Source: Selaginella moellendorffii
Taxonomy: Eukaryota > Streptophyta > Lycopodiopsida > Selaginellales > Selaginellaceae
DNA: 64,000 nucleotides
Direction of reading: 5' to 3'
Assembly: GCF_000143415.4 (NCBI RefSeq)
Contig: NW_003314298.1
Location: 981,967 to 1,045,966, forward strand
Shown here: piece after piece, positions 36,001 to 49,657 of the stretch
Position numbering within the stretch: the first letter of the stretch is position 1
How the letters are laid out: every line of letters starts with the position of its first letter
Position numbers and translations under genes: made by a program
Notes under the pieces: model-generated
The model's input: only the letters and a program-made list of their open reading frames with translations
What the model was told of the DNA's origin: nothing
The model's database searches: none

Positions 36001-38650
36001 GTCTGTAAGTGGTTATGTCATAGCTTGCTATTGCTTCCTAGAATGTTGCTCTAGATTTAACTTTTGGCAATAATCATTATCATAAGTTTGGGAATTGCAA
36101 TGTGCTAATGAGAAGAGGCTTATATCCTGAAAGTGCAAAGCTCCTCTAAAAGAAACTCTTCTTGTTGTTGCTAGAGTAAGGTTTTACTCCAATACTTGAT
36201 ACATAAAATGGGTTTAATAATAATAAAAGTTGATGAATCACATTTTTTTGGAGTCCTCACTTTCAAACTCTATCAAATCATACTAAGCAACCTCATCTTT
36301 TGTTGATGATGGCATACCATTTACTTCTCTTCTAACACCCTTCGGTGTTGCTAGAGAAGGTATACTATTAGAGCACTTAAAAGTGGTGGTTGCTATCACT
36401 CTTATTACTTTACAGGACTTCAAATTTCTACAAAGAAATGGTGTTGTGCTAAAATCTATACACACATCACGGCCCCTTATATTGTCTCCAAGTCTACAAA
36501 GATCTCTCCCCTTGGTTAATTCTACCCTAAGGAAAATCTAGTTTTTTACCTTAAAAGGATGGGTTTTAAAGGTGTATTATTTTTATGCCCAGCTCCCTGG
36601 AGTGGAGAAGATTTCTTGGATCATTAGAGATGACATCAATATTGGCTATGTGATTGATTTCCTAGAGCAAATGCACCACCACACCATGATCATGAGCTTC
36701 AACAAAGGATCATTGGAGAGGGGTGGAGGAATTATTCTTGCAAGAGGGAGATCACTGCCTTCCAAAAGAGTGAGTTTGTGATGGAGAGGGAGGAGGTATC
36801 CAATCAATTGGTGATCTGTTATGTCTCTCTTGAGATATAAAAGTAGTAGAATATTTATTTTTCTACTATAGTAATAAAGCGTTATATTGTTGAAGCTCTA
36901 GTATGACTATGTCCATAACAAGAATACAAGAATGGAAGAGCTCACAACTAGTATCAATGATGGCATCTGAGATACTTCTTCAAAGTAGTTGTTCTTTTAA
37001 TCATTGGTATTGTGAGCTTGATATTACTAGTGAAGATGGGTGCACTCTAGGCACAAAGGGAGAATCTCCCTTTATGACCCATTTGTGTATAAATAATAAT
37101 TTATTTAGATTTATGTGATGCTATGAATTATTACTTAAGGGATAAACTCACTATAAACCTTCTAGAATAACTTATAAATGAAACTTGATGTATGAAAACC
37201 AAGGAGAAAAACTAAGATAGTAAGATAGCTATAGAAACAAAGATGGAAAGATGTATATAGGGATGCAAACAAATGTAGGCTAAAAAACTTTTATTGTCCC
37301 AAATGCATATGTTTACACTATCTTGGCTTTTTTTTTTCATTTTTTGGCTCCTAATATAGCAAGTTAAATCTAGACAATCTTAGAGAAGGAATCCATTAAG
37401 AAGTGGCTCCAGACAATTTGAAAGAAGGAATTCATTAAGAAATGGCTAACACTTAGGGTTCTTGGGAGGTTTTTGATACAGAAAAACATGCTTAAGTAGG
37501 ACCCAATAAGAGTTGGTATGGTAAGAGTGGACCTTGGCAAAAGGAACTTGATTAAAGCCAAGGTAAAAATACTTGTGGCAAATTGTAAAAAGAACATTTA
37601 TAACTTACACTATATTCCCAACTGAAATCATATGTGACCACATACCATTGCATCTACCTAATGGACACTTCAAGCCTTGGGTGAGTTTACCTTTAATTCT
37701 GAAAAAAAAAGTGGGGTTTCTAAGTAAGAGATGCACTCAAGGCTTGGGATTTAGAGGGGACAATCCCAACTGTGTGGCTTTTGGTGAGGTTCACTTCATA
37801 CTCCCAGGTGAGTTCTTTCCTATAAAGAAAAGAAAAGAAATGCTACACAAAGATCTTACCTAATTTACTTTTCTTTGGTTTTGTTCTTTTGTTCTTTTGT
37901 AATGTTGGAAAGGATTCCAAATGTCACCACTATTGCCAAGCCAATTGTGCTCATTGAGAAGATCATCAAGATGGACAAACTATTATCACCCTTTATTGCT
38001 ATTGCAATTGGCTTGTTAGAACCATCCTCTATAATTAATCTTGTCATAGTTTATCAGCCACTTTAAAAGGTTATACCTGACTTTTCTATGTCCTTTGTTC
38101 GCACTAGTGTGGCTTGCTCTTGACTACCATCACTCCCCCAGAAAGCAATGGTCACACATTAGTCAAAGTAACAAATTTACATTAGTCACATAGGACGGAG
38201 CTTGGGCTTTTTGTGTAAGTGGGAGTATGGGCATCCATGATGTGTAGAAATACACTTATAATTTTGGAAATGCTGTAAAAAGAGTTGAGAGTGAAAATTG
38301 TCTTCAAGATCATCCTAGTGCAGGATTACTATATGAATGCTATGATATGAGGGTAAGCCAAGCTAGGTATTGTGGTGTTGTATTGGATTTTTGCCTTATG
38401 GCTGAGTCTTTTGAATGTCCAGCTCCACAATGAGAGCATCACAAACATTAGTGAAGATGGTGCTGTTCTAAAGGTCTACAAGAGCATGGGATGCTACAAG
38501 AAAGTGACTAGCAAGGTGCTAGCAAGTGCCATCTTTGACACCAAGTTCCTTTGCATGGACTGGCTCAAGAAAAACTTGTATCAGACTAGCTACCATTGTA
38601 TTCTATCTGGAATTTGTGAGCTGGGGGATTCAAACCGATCCTATGTGCTG
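33060..38650. mobile_element. Decayed retroelement sequence with gypsy RT trace
   Basis: No intact gene. At 33,735-33,770 the + strand reads KVKICMDFR, a stop, then LN, which corresponds to the gypsy reverse-transcriptase motif around CVDFRxLN. Frames around it are broken by stops and indels. A block near 34,255-34,370 recurs at about 5,475-5,590 and 23,700-23,800. The remaining few kilobases show only short frames, and I see no other feature in them. Confidence 0.5.
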
Positions 38651-38658
38651 AGGTATGA

Positions 38659-40269
38659 CTAGTTAGGCTGTGTGGAGATTGATCTACTAAAGGTTAGTCC
38701 CAACAATACACTACTCACAAAACAATCTCTACATTCAAAAATTAAGCCCATACCAAGGATAAGGTTAAAAGCTTGATTTGACACCACCAACAATAATTGC
38801 AACCCAAGCTCAAGATCGCCCACATGCACAACCAGGTCCACCTCATCCCATGCACATGCATATGTATGGCCATTGCCATAAAGAATGAAAACGGGTTCTG
38901 CCGCACGACACAAGTGTAACGGCAACGTATGGCAATAGGTCGAGCAATAGAAGATAAACTCGAACTTGTATCAACCAACACAGAGAGAATAATAAGAGAC
39001 CTCTTGTTATAAAAACGAGCTTGGAAAGTAAACACTGCATGAACTGGTCCCAAGTGAACCCCTTGATAATACTCCTGAAAGAAAGATGAAGGGGTCACTG
39101 ACTTATTCGCGCAAGGTCTCTCTATTACTCGCGTGACTCCTCATTTCCCAGATGCATCTCAGTGTCCAAACCTTCCACTACAACAGCACCAACAGGACAT
39201 TGTTGACACCAAGGTCTCCACCCAGGAAATGGAGGTCGCCAATCCGAAAAACGCCAACAATGCCGATAAATGTGACCAACTTCATCATATGCCTAACAAT
39301 GAACATCATGGCCACGACCACATCCTCATCCTTGTCCTTGGACTCAAGCAGCAGCAACATCAACCTCCATTGGAACATGACCATCGCTCACAGGAAGTAG
39401 AGCGGAAGGATGTGCAGCAAGAAGTGGAAGAGGCGACGTCTCATAACATTATGCCAAGCAAAGAGCATCGTCAAGGGTGGCTGGAGCAACTACATGCACA
39501 AGTCCAACAAGATCTTGACGAAGTGCTGGCCATAACATTCTTAGCTTGATCCGCTCCGAGGCTCTGCACGAAGCAAAGGGCTTTGGAAACGAATGCCAGA
39601 TTGCATCACTGACTCAAATGGCCCTTGACGAAGATGATGCAATTGCTAAAAGGCATTATTACAATCGTCAGCATGTCCAAATACATGTTTGAAGACATCC
39701 AGGAGAACACTCCAATCCCCACGAGTGGCTACACTCAAATCATTGTACCACTGCAGCACCGTCCCTTAGAAACACGTAAGAAACTCACACAAATGTCAAA
39801 CATCATCCCAAAAATGATATGTGGCAGATCAAACTAATGGTACATATCATCCCTAGGATTCCCACGAAAGAACTCCGGCCGAACGCAAGGATTGGTACCA
39901 AGAGCAAGAGAAGTTGGACCACGTGTCTTGAATACTGCCATCAATTGAGTTTGATTATTCAATTGCAAGCGCATAGCATCAAATAATTGTACCAACTACT
40001 ACTCCATAGTCAAAGGAAAAGATTGCTAATCTACCATGAATATGAATGAAAAGGAAAGAGTAAATGAAGAGAAATGACAAAAAGCTAGAAGGAAAAGGAG
40101 ATCTAAACAATGTAAAAAGCTAAATCAAAACCAAACTTCTGAAAGGAAAGAATAAAAGAAAGGAAATAGAAAAAGCTAAATCTAGACGATACAAAAACTA
40201 AATTTAAACCAAAATCCCAAATCTAAACACTATTTAAGATAATTAAAAGGTGCCTTTCACCTCCACCAA
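38659..40269 (-). mobile_element. Decayed gypsy gag-protease region
   Basis: On the - strand, about 39,098-38,659 reads FQARFYNKRSLIILSVLVDTSSSL and, in another frame, FNLILGMGLIFECRDC, which are the two halves of a retropepsin. About 39,100-40,260 aligns with 7,000-7,900 in the same order. To its right is the short LTR at 40,270-40,433 in the matching orientation. Frameshifts and stops make it non-functional. Confidence 0.65.
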
Positions 40270-40433
40270 TGTGAGTGCATGGAATATAGAAAAGGGAATA
40301 CAGAAAATATGCTTATCAATTAGCCCAAAAGCCTTAGATTATATATAGGAGTGAATGGTCCAGATTGAAACCAATCTAACTACTACCAAAATCCCACTAT
40401 ACTAATATTAGTATATGGCATCGTATCCATACA
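40270..40433 (-). repeat. Short gypsy-family LTR
   Basis: 164 bp; on the - strand it runs from TGTATGGATACGATGCC to CACTCACA. It is the best-preserved of three copies (others at 22,151 and 22,645). The sequence on its right on the - strand (GAGAGGCAAG) resembles a polypurine tract, while gag-like sequence lies on its left. It may therefore have belonged to a tandem LTR-internal-LTR arrangement. Confidence 0.7.
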
Positions 40434-40967
40434 CTTGCCTCTCACAAACATTTATATATTAAACATATAATGAGAATAATGTTTATCCCTTAGCACAGTT
40501 TGTAATACTAAATAAAATTGTTAATATTTTTTAATAGACATGTCACTTTTGACTAAAGATGATTGCTATTGGAGCAAAATTCTTGGGTTTGCATTTGGAG
40601 CAAATTTTGGTTCTTTGGTTCTAAAAGAACAAGAAAATCCATTTCTTGGATATATGTTCTACTCGATCTCCCCCACAAATCATTGACAAGCTCCTCTAGG
40701 AAAGATCCACAAAGTGAAAGTAGGAGACATCGAGCCAATTGCATCGTGGAAACCACAAAGAAGTGTTCCTCTCCGGCATGGAGTTAAAGATCTTGCAGCT
40801 CTACTCCGCGGTTGTAAACACCAATAAAGACGCTCATAGCATGGATTGTGTTCAAACAGACACTTCGACCTCTTCTATCTATCTTGGCTTAAAAACGCTC
40901 AACAACGCAGAATAATCGAAGATCTCAAGCGCGGCATTCGATCAAAGATGGTCAAAAGCTTTCTTGG
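40434..40967. other. No recognisable gene
   Basis: About 530 bp between the gypsy LTR and the PPR remnant. Frames are short. About 40,845-40,890 is related, inverted, to about 31,480-31,520. Confidence 0.5.
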
Positions 40968-42830
40968 CTAGCCATCACCTGGAAGATCGAGTGGCTCTCT
41001 TCTACGAGCCCGAGCAATGAGCAGGAAGGAGCCAGAGGACGATCCCTCAAGCAGCATCGCGTGCAGCAGTGCCACGGAATCAACTCCATTGCGGAATTGT
41101 GTGTATGTGGCGATGATCACGTTCCAGGCCAGGAGATTGGAAGAAATGCATAATACAGCCTCACTCTTCTTTGCCACGCTCACTTCTCGCTTCCTCCGTG
41201 GCGCGCTTAGTCACGCCCAGCTCTACACCCTAAATGTTTAATGACTAACTCTAAATTAGTGATGTTAAACTTTAATTAGTAGATGTTGTTAATGGATATG
41301 TTAACGACTATAATTTTATAATTAGCCAGTGAATGAACAGCTATAATTTATAAGTATATAACCTACGATTGGTTTAGGTTTTTCCTCATTGTGTTTTATG
41401 TTTGTGCTCCTTATATTTTCTTTCTTATTTTATTCATTCTCTTTAATATTATGGCTAGATTGGAATATGTAGATCATGCTCAAGATAGTATTCTTTCTTT
41501 TTCTAATCTTATTGAGAGAATTAATAGTAAAGTAAATTCTTTTACTTTTTGTATTATAGTTGGTCTTCTTCCACAAGAGAGAGAATGTGAAAGATGCCAT
41601 CAACCAATGAGATATTGATCTGATAATCTAGGTTGTAAAAATGGTTTAAAGTGGAATTGTAAAAATTGTAATACCACAAGATCTCTTAGAACTAATACAT
41701 GATTTACAAATAGTAATCTCACATTTGCTCAAATGCTTAAAGTGATGTATTGTTGGTGCATTAAAATGCCACAAGATCAAGCTTGTATTGAGTGTAGTAT
41801 TAAAAGTGAGCATACGACAACAAATTGGTATAACGTTTGTCGTGATATTTGTGTTATCACATTACAATAAGGTAGTCAAAAGATTGGTGGTCCAAGAAGA
41901 ATTGTGGAAATTGATGAAAGTAAATTTGGTAAGCAGAAATATAATCGTGGTAGAAGAGTAGGTCAATGGGTCTTTGGAGGAATTGAATGTGATTCAGATC
42001 AAATGTTTATGGTTCTGATGGCCAATCGTACTGCACAAACTTTAACTGATATATTATATACACATGTTGAACTAGGTAAGTTCTATTTCTATTATTATTC
42101 TTAACTAATAATTATAATTAATTTTTTAGGAATAATTATATATAGTGATTGTTGGGCTGGTTATGATTCAGAGTGGTTGAATCAATTGAACTTCACTCAT
42201 TATACAGTCAACCACTCCCAGAATTTTGTTGATCCCGTGACTGGAGTTCATATAAATCGTTTTGAATTAACATGGAATGCAGTGAAAAGATCCCTTCCTC
42301 GCTATAGTACAACAAAAAGATTATACAACTCTTACTTTCAAGAATATATTTGGCAAAAAATATATATTGAAAGAAAGGAAGCTGCATTTAATATTCTATG
42401 CAGTCATATTAAGCTATACAATCAAGATAATGCTGTTATAGTAGAATAAATAATATATTTGATTTTTTACTTTAAAATACTTTAAAATAGTTGAAAATAA
42501 TATACTAGAACAATCTTTAATTTATAGTAATGAGGTGGCATGAGCAATGAGGTGGCATGCAAATCCAATAAGCAAATGGGGCCCACCCTAAATAAGGGGG
42601 GGTGCTCTACCCGGGAGATTTCGGTGGTTCTTGGCTCTGTGGCGCTTGGCAAGATCATTGTCCGCGAAATGATTCGAGGACTGGAGGAGAGTCTGAGCTC
42701 CACTCCACCACATCTCTTCCGGGCATTTGATCAAAAGCTTTTCTTCCTGATGATTGCCCAGGCATCCGAGCCGGCATGAGCGGATCTGTCCAGCGGCGAC
42801 CACTGATCACTGCCTGGATCATGGCGCAAA
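40968..42830 (-). pseudogene. PPR gene remnant split by a Merlin element
   Basis: On the - strand, 42,830-42,611 contains AFDQMPGRDVVEWSS and 41,219-40,968 contains LLAWNVIIATYTQFRNGVDS. Both are pentatricopeptide-repeat (PPR) signatures of the type AFDxMPxRDVVSWN and WNxIIAxYxQ. The two parts are separated exactly by the Merlin transposon at 41,227-42,603. Frameshifts and stops show that it is a pseudogene. PPR proteins normally act in organelle RNA processing. A related fragment lies at 47,310-47,440. Confidence 0.65.
41227..42603 (+). mobile_element. Merlin-type DNA transposon (IS1595/ISXO2-like), nearly intact
   Basis: Flanked by the 7-bp direct repeat GCTCTAC (41,220-41,226 and 42,604-42,610); both ends begin ACCC inwards. 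The transposase gene occupies 41,391-42,449. It starts with a zinc-ribbon-like part (CERCHQPM.., CKNC) and continues with a DDE domain: VEIDESKFG, IYSDCWAGYD and FELTWNAVKR supply D, D and E. A canonical GT-AG intron (42,076-42,129) keeps frame. Three in-frame stops (41,616-41,618, 41,700-41,702, 41,868-41,870) interrupt the N-terminal half. The second, at NT-stop-FTNS, is at a position usually Trp, so TGG to TGA is likely. The copy is therefore inactive but young. Confidence 0.85.
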
Positions 42831-42884
42831 AAAAAATTTATTCATGGAACAAAACAAACGATTGAGAAACAAAGAGCCTCCAGC

Positions 42885-43430
42885 TCAAAGGGATTTAGTG
42901 GAGAGGAGCTCCACCTTCCCCCCTTGTGATCAACGAAGAACGTGTCACAGACTGGATTTGCGCCACGGATCTGCTCACGCACGACGATGACAGAGCTGGT
43001 GAGCTCCATGAGCTCCCACGCAGAGACGACCAGAGATGGAGTGCATGCGCCGAGAAGGGCTCTCAGCTCGCCCTCAGTGATCCGGTTGAAACCGCCGCAA
43101 ACTCCTGAGCAGGCAAGAAAGATAGTGAGCGACGATCGGGCGCAGAGAAAGAGGAGAGATCTGCAAAAACAGACAGAAAGATCCAGGCTCCAGAGATAAT
43201 TTGCAAAACAAGAAGATTGAGCAAGACCGGCACGGCGCGGGAGAGAAATATTGCCAGACTGAACAAGAGAAAGGGCAGGACGCGAAGAGATGAAGGCGAG
43301 GAAGAGACGAAGAGACGATCGCGCGCGAGCATGAGAGAGAGAGAGAAAGAGAGAGAGAGATGACCCTGAAGAACATTGTCCGCCAGAACCCGCTAGAGCT
43401 GTGCTACAACAAAGAGGTGTGAGGGCAAGT

Positions 43431-43466
<36 letters not shown>

Positions 43467-43493
43467 CCTTTCTCCTCGATCGATGTTCGCCAT
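42885..43493 (-). pseudogene. Broken copy of the unrecognised small gene at 47,519-48,398
   Basis: The last exon (from 43,104) reads VCGGFNRITEGELRALLGAC and AWELMELTSSVIVVREQIRG, parallel to the intact copy. One base is missing before the run of six G near 42,920, so the final residues shift frame. In the unshifted frame the tail would match (KVELLSTKSL against KVALVSTTSL). The first exon candidate (ATG at 43,493, MANIDRGE) is one base longer than in the intact copy, and the middle exon is eroded. GA-microsatellites fill the introns. I regard it as a pseudogene. Confidence 0.6.
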
Positions 43494-43928
43494 ATCTCGT
43501 GTGAGACTTGGTGTGAGACGGGGGAGAAAGCCTTCGTGCTCTAGCTAATATATATAGGCCTTCATGTAGCAGCTGGATCGGCCCGGTGGGAGAATCTGAG
43601 AATCTTCATAGTAATTACGAGATTACCATTGAGCGTGATGGTGCGTCTTGCGAGCGAGACAACCGTGGGTCGCTATCCCGCTCGATGGTTACTTGATACG
43701 GTGCCACATCATCCCTCACGCGTAAATTTTAATAAAAAAATGTATAGCCGGACTCAAGAAATTATCTAATTATGTTTTCTTGATTTCATCATTCTACCTT
43801 CTCATCTACTTATTTGAAAAAGACCCGTAATATAATATTTTAAAAAGATTAGGCTGGACATTGAGATTACTTTATCAAACTAGAGACTAGTGATTTACAA
43901 GATTAAAGACCATATAATGATCTTTAAA

Positions 43929-45128
<1,200 letters not shown>

Positions 45129-45129
45129 C

Positions 45130-46109
45130 TTTCTACTTATTAATTAGGGCTAGAAACCCTGCACAATATAGAAGTTCCTTTCCTTTTTGTTACACGCAAA
45201 GTATATTCTCTTTCAGAAGTGATCGAGATTTTGAACGGCTTCTAAGAAAAGTGGATGCCACGTCACTTTTCTCTTGTTCAGGTACGTGTGTAGAATGATG
45301 TATCGGATCACAATCCAATTTTCTCTGAAACTTCAAATAAATGGTCCTCCGTCAAGTTTTCACCTGATAAACTTGGAGTACCTGTTTCCATTTCTATTTC
45401 TTTTTTATCTTCTAACCTTTTTATGAAAGCAAGCAGAAAAGCCTGTAGAATCGGTGAGCAATTTTTTGCATGATAAAGTCCCTGATACGATAGCAAGCTA
45501 GTCGATCTAAACGCTGTATTCTAGTAGTGACTTCTCGTTCTCTTACTTTGTTGCAAGAAGAGCTGTCGTGAGGAGATTAGTACACATTAAGAATCAATGC
45601 TTTGCAGATATTGCGTGGCCCTTTTTCGCCTTGGCAGCAACATCAGCTCTTGCGTCTTACGATCATTCCGACACGCTCAATCGCGTTGTTAAGCTTTCTC
45701 GTTTTTGCGTAAAGTTTAGTGTTTGTCTCCTCTTTTTTACCAGTGCCTTCTTTATTTGAGCTTGTTTCTTCCTATAATTTCTTTCGGTTTTCTGTGAGTT
45801 TCAGTTTTGTTCTTTGTTGTTATTCCTCTCTTGAGACTTGGGAGCTCATCGTTTTACTGTTTTCTTCACATGTCGATCTTCTATTATGGATATCAAATTA
45901 CAAATGGATAGATACTTCAGCTAAATACTATATATACATGGCAAAAAGGTGTTCTTTGCAGGTGGAAATGGAGTGCCTGGCCAGGAGTTGGGTCATGATT
46001 TGGAAACATAGTTGTATGCTTCTTGACTATAATATATATTAGAGGAGGCGGCTCAACACGGGCTCCATAGTTTAAATTGTCGGATTAAATACCTATTACC
46101 TCTTGAAAC
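45130..46109. other. No recognisable gene
   Basis: About 1 kb upstream of the intact protease gene. It should contain the promoter of that gene, but I see no clear element. Frames up to 107 codons (45,719-46,042) show no domain. Confidence 0.5.
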
Positions 46110-47105
<996 letters not shown>

Positions 47106-47309
47106 ACCAGTATCAAAAGACTTAGAACATAAATATATAACCGTAAAGAATATTCCTCTAAAATTTTGAGCCTGGAATCCGACAAGTGATATATATATAT
47201 ATATAAAATGCACGTTTTAACAACGCTTAAAATATAAATAGTCCATTTTATGATTAAAATGAGAACTAAATAACGCAACTCTTAAAAGTAGAATAAGCGT
47301 GAAAGCTTG

Positions 47310-47440
47310 TTCTACGAGCGGAGGACGATCTCGAGCAGCATCGCGTCGACTCCATTGCGGAATTGCGTTTGCGCGGCGATGATCGCGTTCCAGGCCGGGA
47401 GATTGTGGTCATTCCACGGGGACCACTGCCTGGATCACGC
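47310..47440 (-). pseudogene. PPR gene fragment
   Basis: The - strand reads LPAWNAIIAAQTQFRNGVDAMLLE, a single PPR-like motif and a close relative of the fragment at 40,968-41,219. It sits just downstream of the small gene at 47,519-48,398, as the other PPR fragment does relative to the broken copy. This indicates that the two were duplicated together. Confidence 0.6.
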
Positions 47441-47518
47441 TGCTGCTTTCCAAAGGCAAAAAGAATGTTTATTCATCGATCAAACAGCAAAGAACATTCA
47501 CTTCGAAAAGAATTCAGC

Positions 47519-47775
47519 TTAGAGGGATGTAGTGGAGACAAGCGCCACCTTCCCCCCGTTGGGATCAACCACGAACTTGTCACAGACAGGATTCGCACCA
47601 GGGATCTTCTCGCGCACCACGATGACATGGCCGGTCATCTCGAATTGACCCCAAGCAGCGACGACCAGAGACGGAGTGCATGCGCCGAGAATGGCCTTCA
47701 GCTCGCCCTCGCGCATCCTGTTAAATCCGCCACAAATTCCTAAGCAGCAAGAAAGATTGTAAGAACGAAGATCGT

Positions 47776-47819
<44 letters not shown>

Positions 47820-48060
47820 AGATCTGCGAAAGAAAGATACATGCTCCAGAGAAGATCTGCAAAACAAACGAATTGAGCAAGACCGCGGCGGCGCGCGATC
47901 TGCAAAACAAGCAGGACGAGAGACGCGCGCGCGCGAGAGAGAGAGAGATCTGCAAACAGAAAGAAAGATACATGCTCCAGAGAAGATCTGCAAAACAAAC
48001 GGATTGAGCAAGACCGGGGCGGCGCGCAATCTGCAAAACAAGCAGGACGAGAGACTATCA

Positions 48061-48114
<54 letters not shown>

Positions 48115-48398
48115 AAGACCCTGGAGCTGCGGATCACTCACGCCTCCCACTGCCACCAGAGCTTCTCCCGCAAGAGCTGCAAGACAGAAAGTGTGAGATT
48201 GAGAGAGCCGAAAAAGAGAGAGAGGGAGAGAGAGTAGCAAACCGTGGAGCTGAGGATCGCTCACTCCCGCCAGAGCTTCTCCCGTCAGAGCTGCAAGAAG
48301 AAAGTGTGAGATTGAGAGAGCCGAGAGAGAGAGAGAGAGAGAGAGAGATCCGAGAGAGAGAGAGAGGAGAAACCTTTCTCCTGCATGCTTGCCGCCAT
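47519..48398 (-). CDS. Small unrecognised protein with duplicated middle exon
   Basis: Proposed exons: 48,398-48,374 (MAASMQEK), 48,290-48,243 (LTGEALAGVSDPQLH), 48,176-48,120 (LAGEALVAVGGVSDPQLQ) and 47,739-47,519. The last encodes ICGGFNRMREGELKAILGAC and runs to KVALVSTTSL. All junctions are GT-AG and all are phase 1, so either or both middle exons can be used, giving 97, 100 or 116 aa. No signal peptide or membrane segment is visible. The C-terminal part (VIVVREKIPGANPVCDKF then VDPNGGKV) faintly recalls potato-inhibitor-I proteins, but this is too weak to name. The introns are filled with GA repeats and a minisatellite. A broken copy exists at 42,885-43,493. Conservation of the last exon between copies suggests a real gene; the first exon is less certain. 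Confidence 0.55.
47760..48115. repeat. Intronic minisatellite and GA/GC dinucleotide arrays
   Basis: Tandem units of about 55-130 bp contain ACATGCTCCAGAGAAGATCT and GCAAAACAAGCAGGACGAGA. They alternate with (GA)n and (CG)n tracts at 47,780-47,815, 47,925-47,950 and 48,062-48,113. On the gene's strand each unit presents one or more TTTTGCAG or TCGCAG acceptor-like sequences. Long Ser-Leu frames on this strand are repeat translations. Confidence 0.8.
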
Positions 48399-48629
48399 AG
48401 CCTAGCCGTAACTGCGTCGGAGGAGAAAGGGCAGTGCTAGCCGGGGCTGGGCTTAGGCCGCGTTTATATACACCATTACAGCTGAATCCGGACAAACCAG
48501 TAGCTTTCGCTCCATCATCATTACTCGTAGAGCGTAGAGAGCGTACTCCATCCATTTGAGAAGATTCTCACTAAAGTCGTATATTTTGTAAACCGCTTGA
48601 GATTATGTCAACGTCAACATTGGTAATGT

Positions 48630-49240
48630 GTGAAACGGCCACACCATATGGTTAGCCTAAAGTACCCATCTTTACCAAATTCATCAGTCCAAGAATTCTT
48701 CATGGTCCATTCTCTATGCACAGGGCAAATGCGCGGGCAAGCAAACACTTGACTGTTGTGACAATGGCCCGTTCTTCACCAGATTGGCAGCGATTTGCAT
48801 CTCAGACACCCTTCAGTAGTTTGCAATGGTGGCAGCCACCTTGCTGGGCTGGTAAACAGTGTCTGTAGCCAAGTTCCTCACAGAGTTGCTGCAGCGAGGA
48901 CGCATTATCCACTGAGATAATCTTCCTCAGCTTCCAGACCCCTGGCTTTGACATGTACTTAGCATGTCGCCTCTCTCGCAGCCGTTATCCTGGAGAATAA
49001 ATATCATATGATATCACTGTAATCACAATCTATCAGCTGGTGGCTAATGAGAAAGTTGGCGCCTGCAAGACCAGCAGAAGTTTCAGGCTTGTTTAATAAA
49101 ACCCTATGATCAAATCAACATGAGCTTATTGGAGTATGCCTTAGGGAATCCCATCGCGATAACACTTCAGGTGTGAGGTCTGAGAAGCATGCATATACTC
49201 CCCGTAAACCTTTAAGTGAGAGCAACATAATATCCCTTTT
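48630..49240 (-). pseudogene. Cysteine protease pseudogene 3 (fragments)
   Basis: Short pieces align to the intact protease gene at 43,929-45,128 in the right order: the TTCATCAGTCCAAGAATTCTT block (Asn active-site exon), the ATGGCCCGTTCTTCACCAG block, AGTTTGCAATGGTGGCAGCC and the exon-1 piece near 49,130-49,200. Large deletions remove most of each exon. It lies upstream of the intact small gene, as the protease gene does relative to the broken copy. Confidence 0.75.
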
Positions 49241-49657
49241 TGTTATTACTCGTATATTCTCTTTCAGAAGTGGCTCGTACAACTCTTTCTGTGCTGGACA
49301 AGAATAGCCACATCACTATCTGAATCAGATGCAATCACCACCCAGATCGTCCAGTATAAAGGCTCTATCATTGTACCACCATCTTGGCCAAAAGCTCCTC
49401 CAAAAAACTTCGATCCGCTTACTCTAGACAATGCAGAGATCCAGAAACTTTTTCCTAGCCTTGCCGTCAACCTTGGAAACCCGCTGCAAGCTCATCCACG
49501 CGGCTTGAAAGCTTGCAAAGAAGTCCGCCAGAGGTGATTTTTGGCTTCGGTAGCTTTTGATTGCATAAATGAGAAACCTTGAAGTATGATCTGCCCGTTT
49601 CAAATTAAAACCTACATACTATAAAACATAGGAAGCACTTACTATATACATGTTTCT
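49241..49657. other. Gap without recognisable gene
   Basis: About 400 bp between the protease fragments and the P450 stop codon. It holds a 68-codon frame (49,264-49,470, - strand) without a recognised domain. Confidence 0.5.

Noticed and set aside
47519-48398. Phytocystatin (inhibitor of the neighbouring protease)
   Set aside because: An attractive pairing, but the QxVxG loop and the cystatin helix motif are not seen. A weak likeness to potato inhibitor I is also insufficient to name it.
47519-48555. Long - strand frames rich in Ser-Leu (138-180 codons)
   Set aside because: Their upstream parts are translations of GA arrays and a minisatellite; only the final exon part, from 47,739, is treated as coding.
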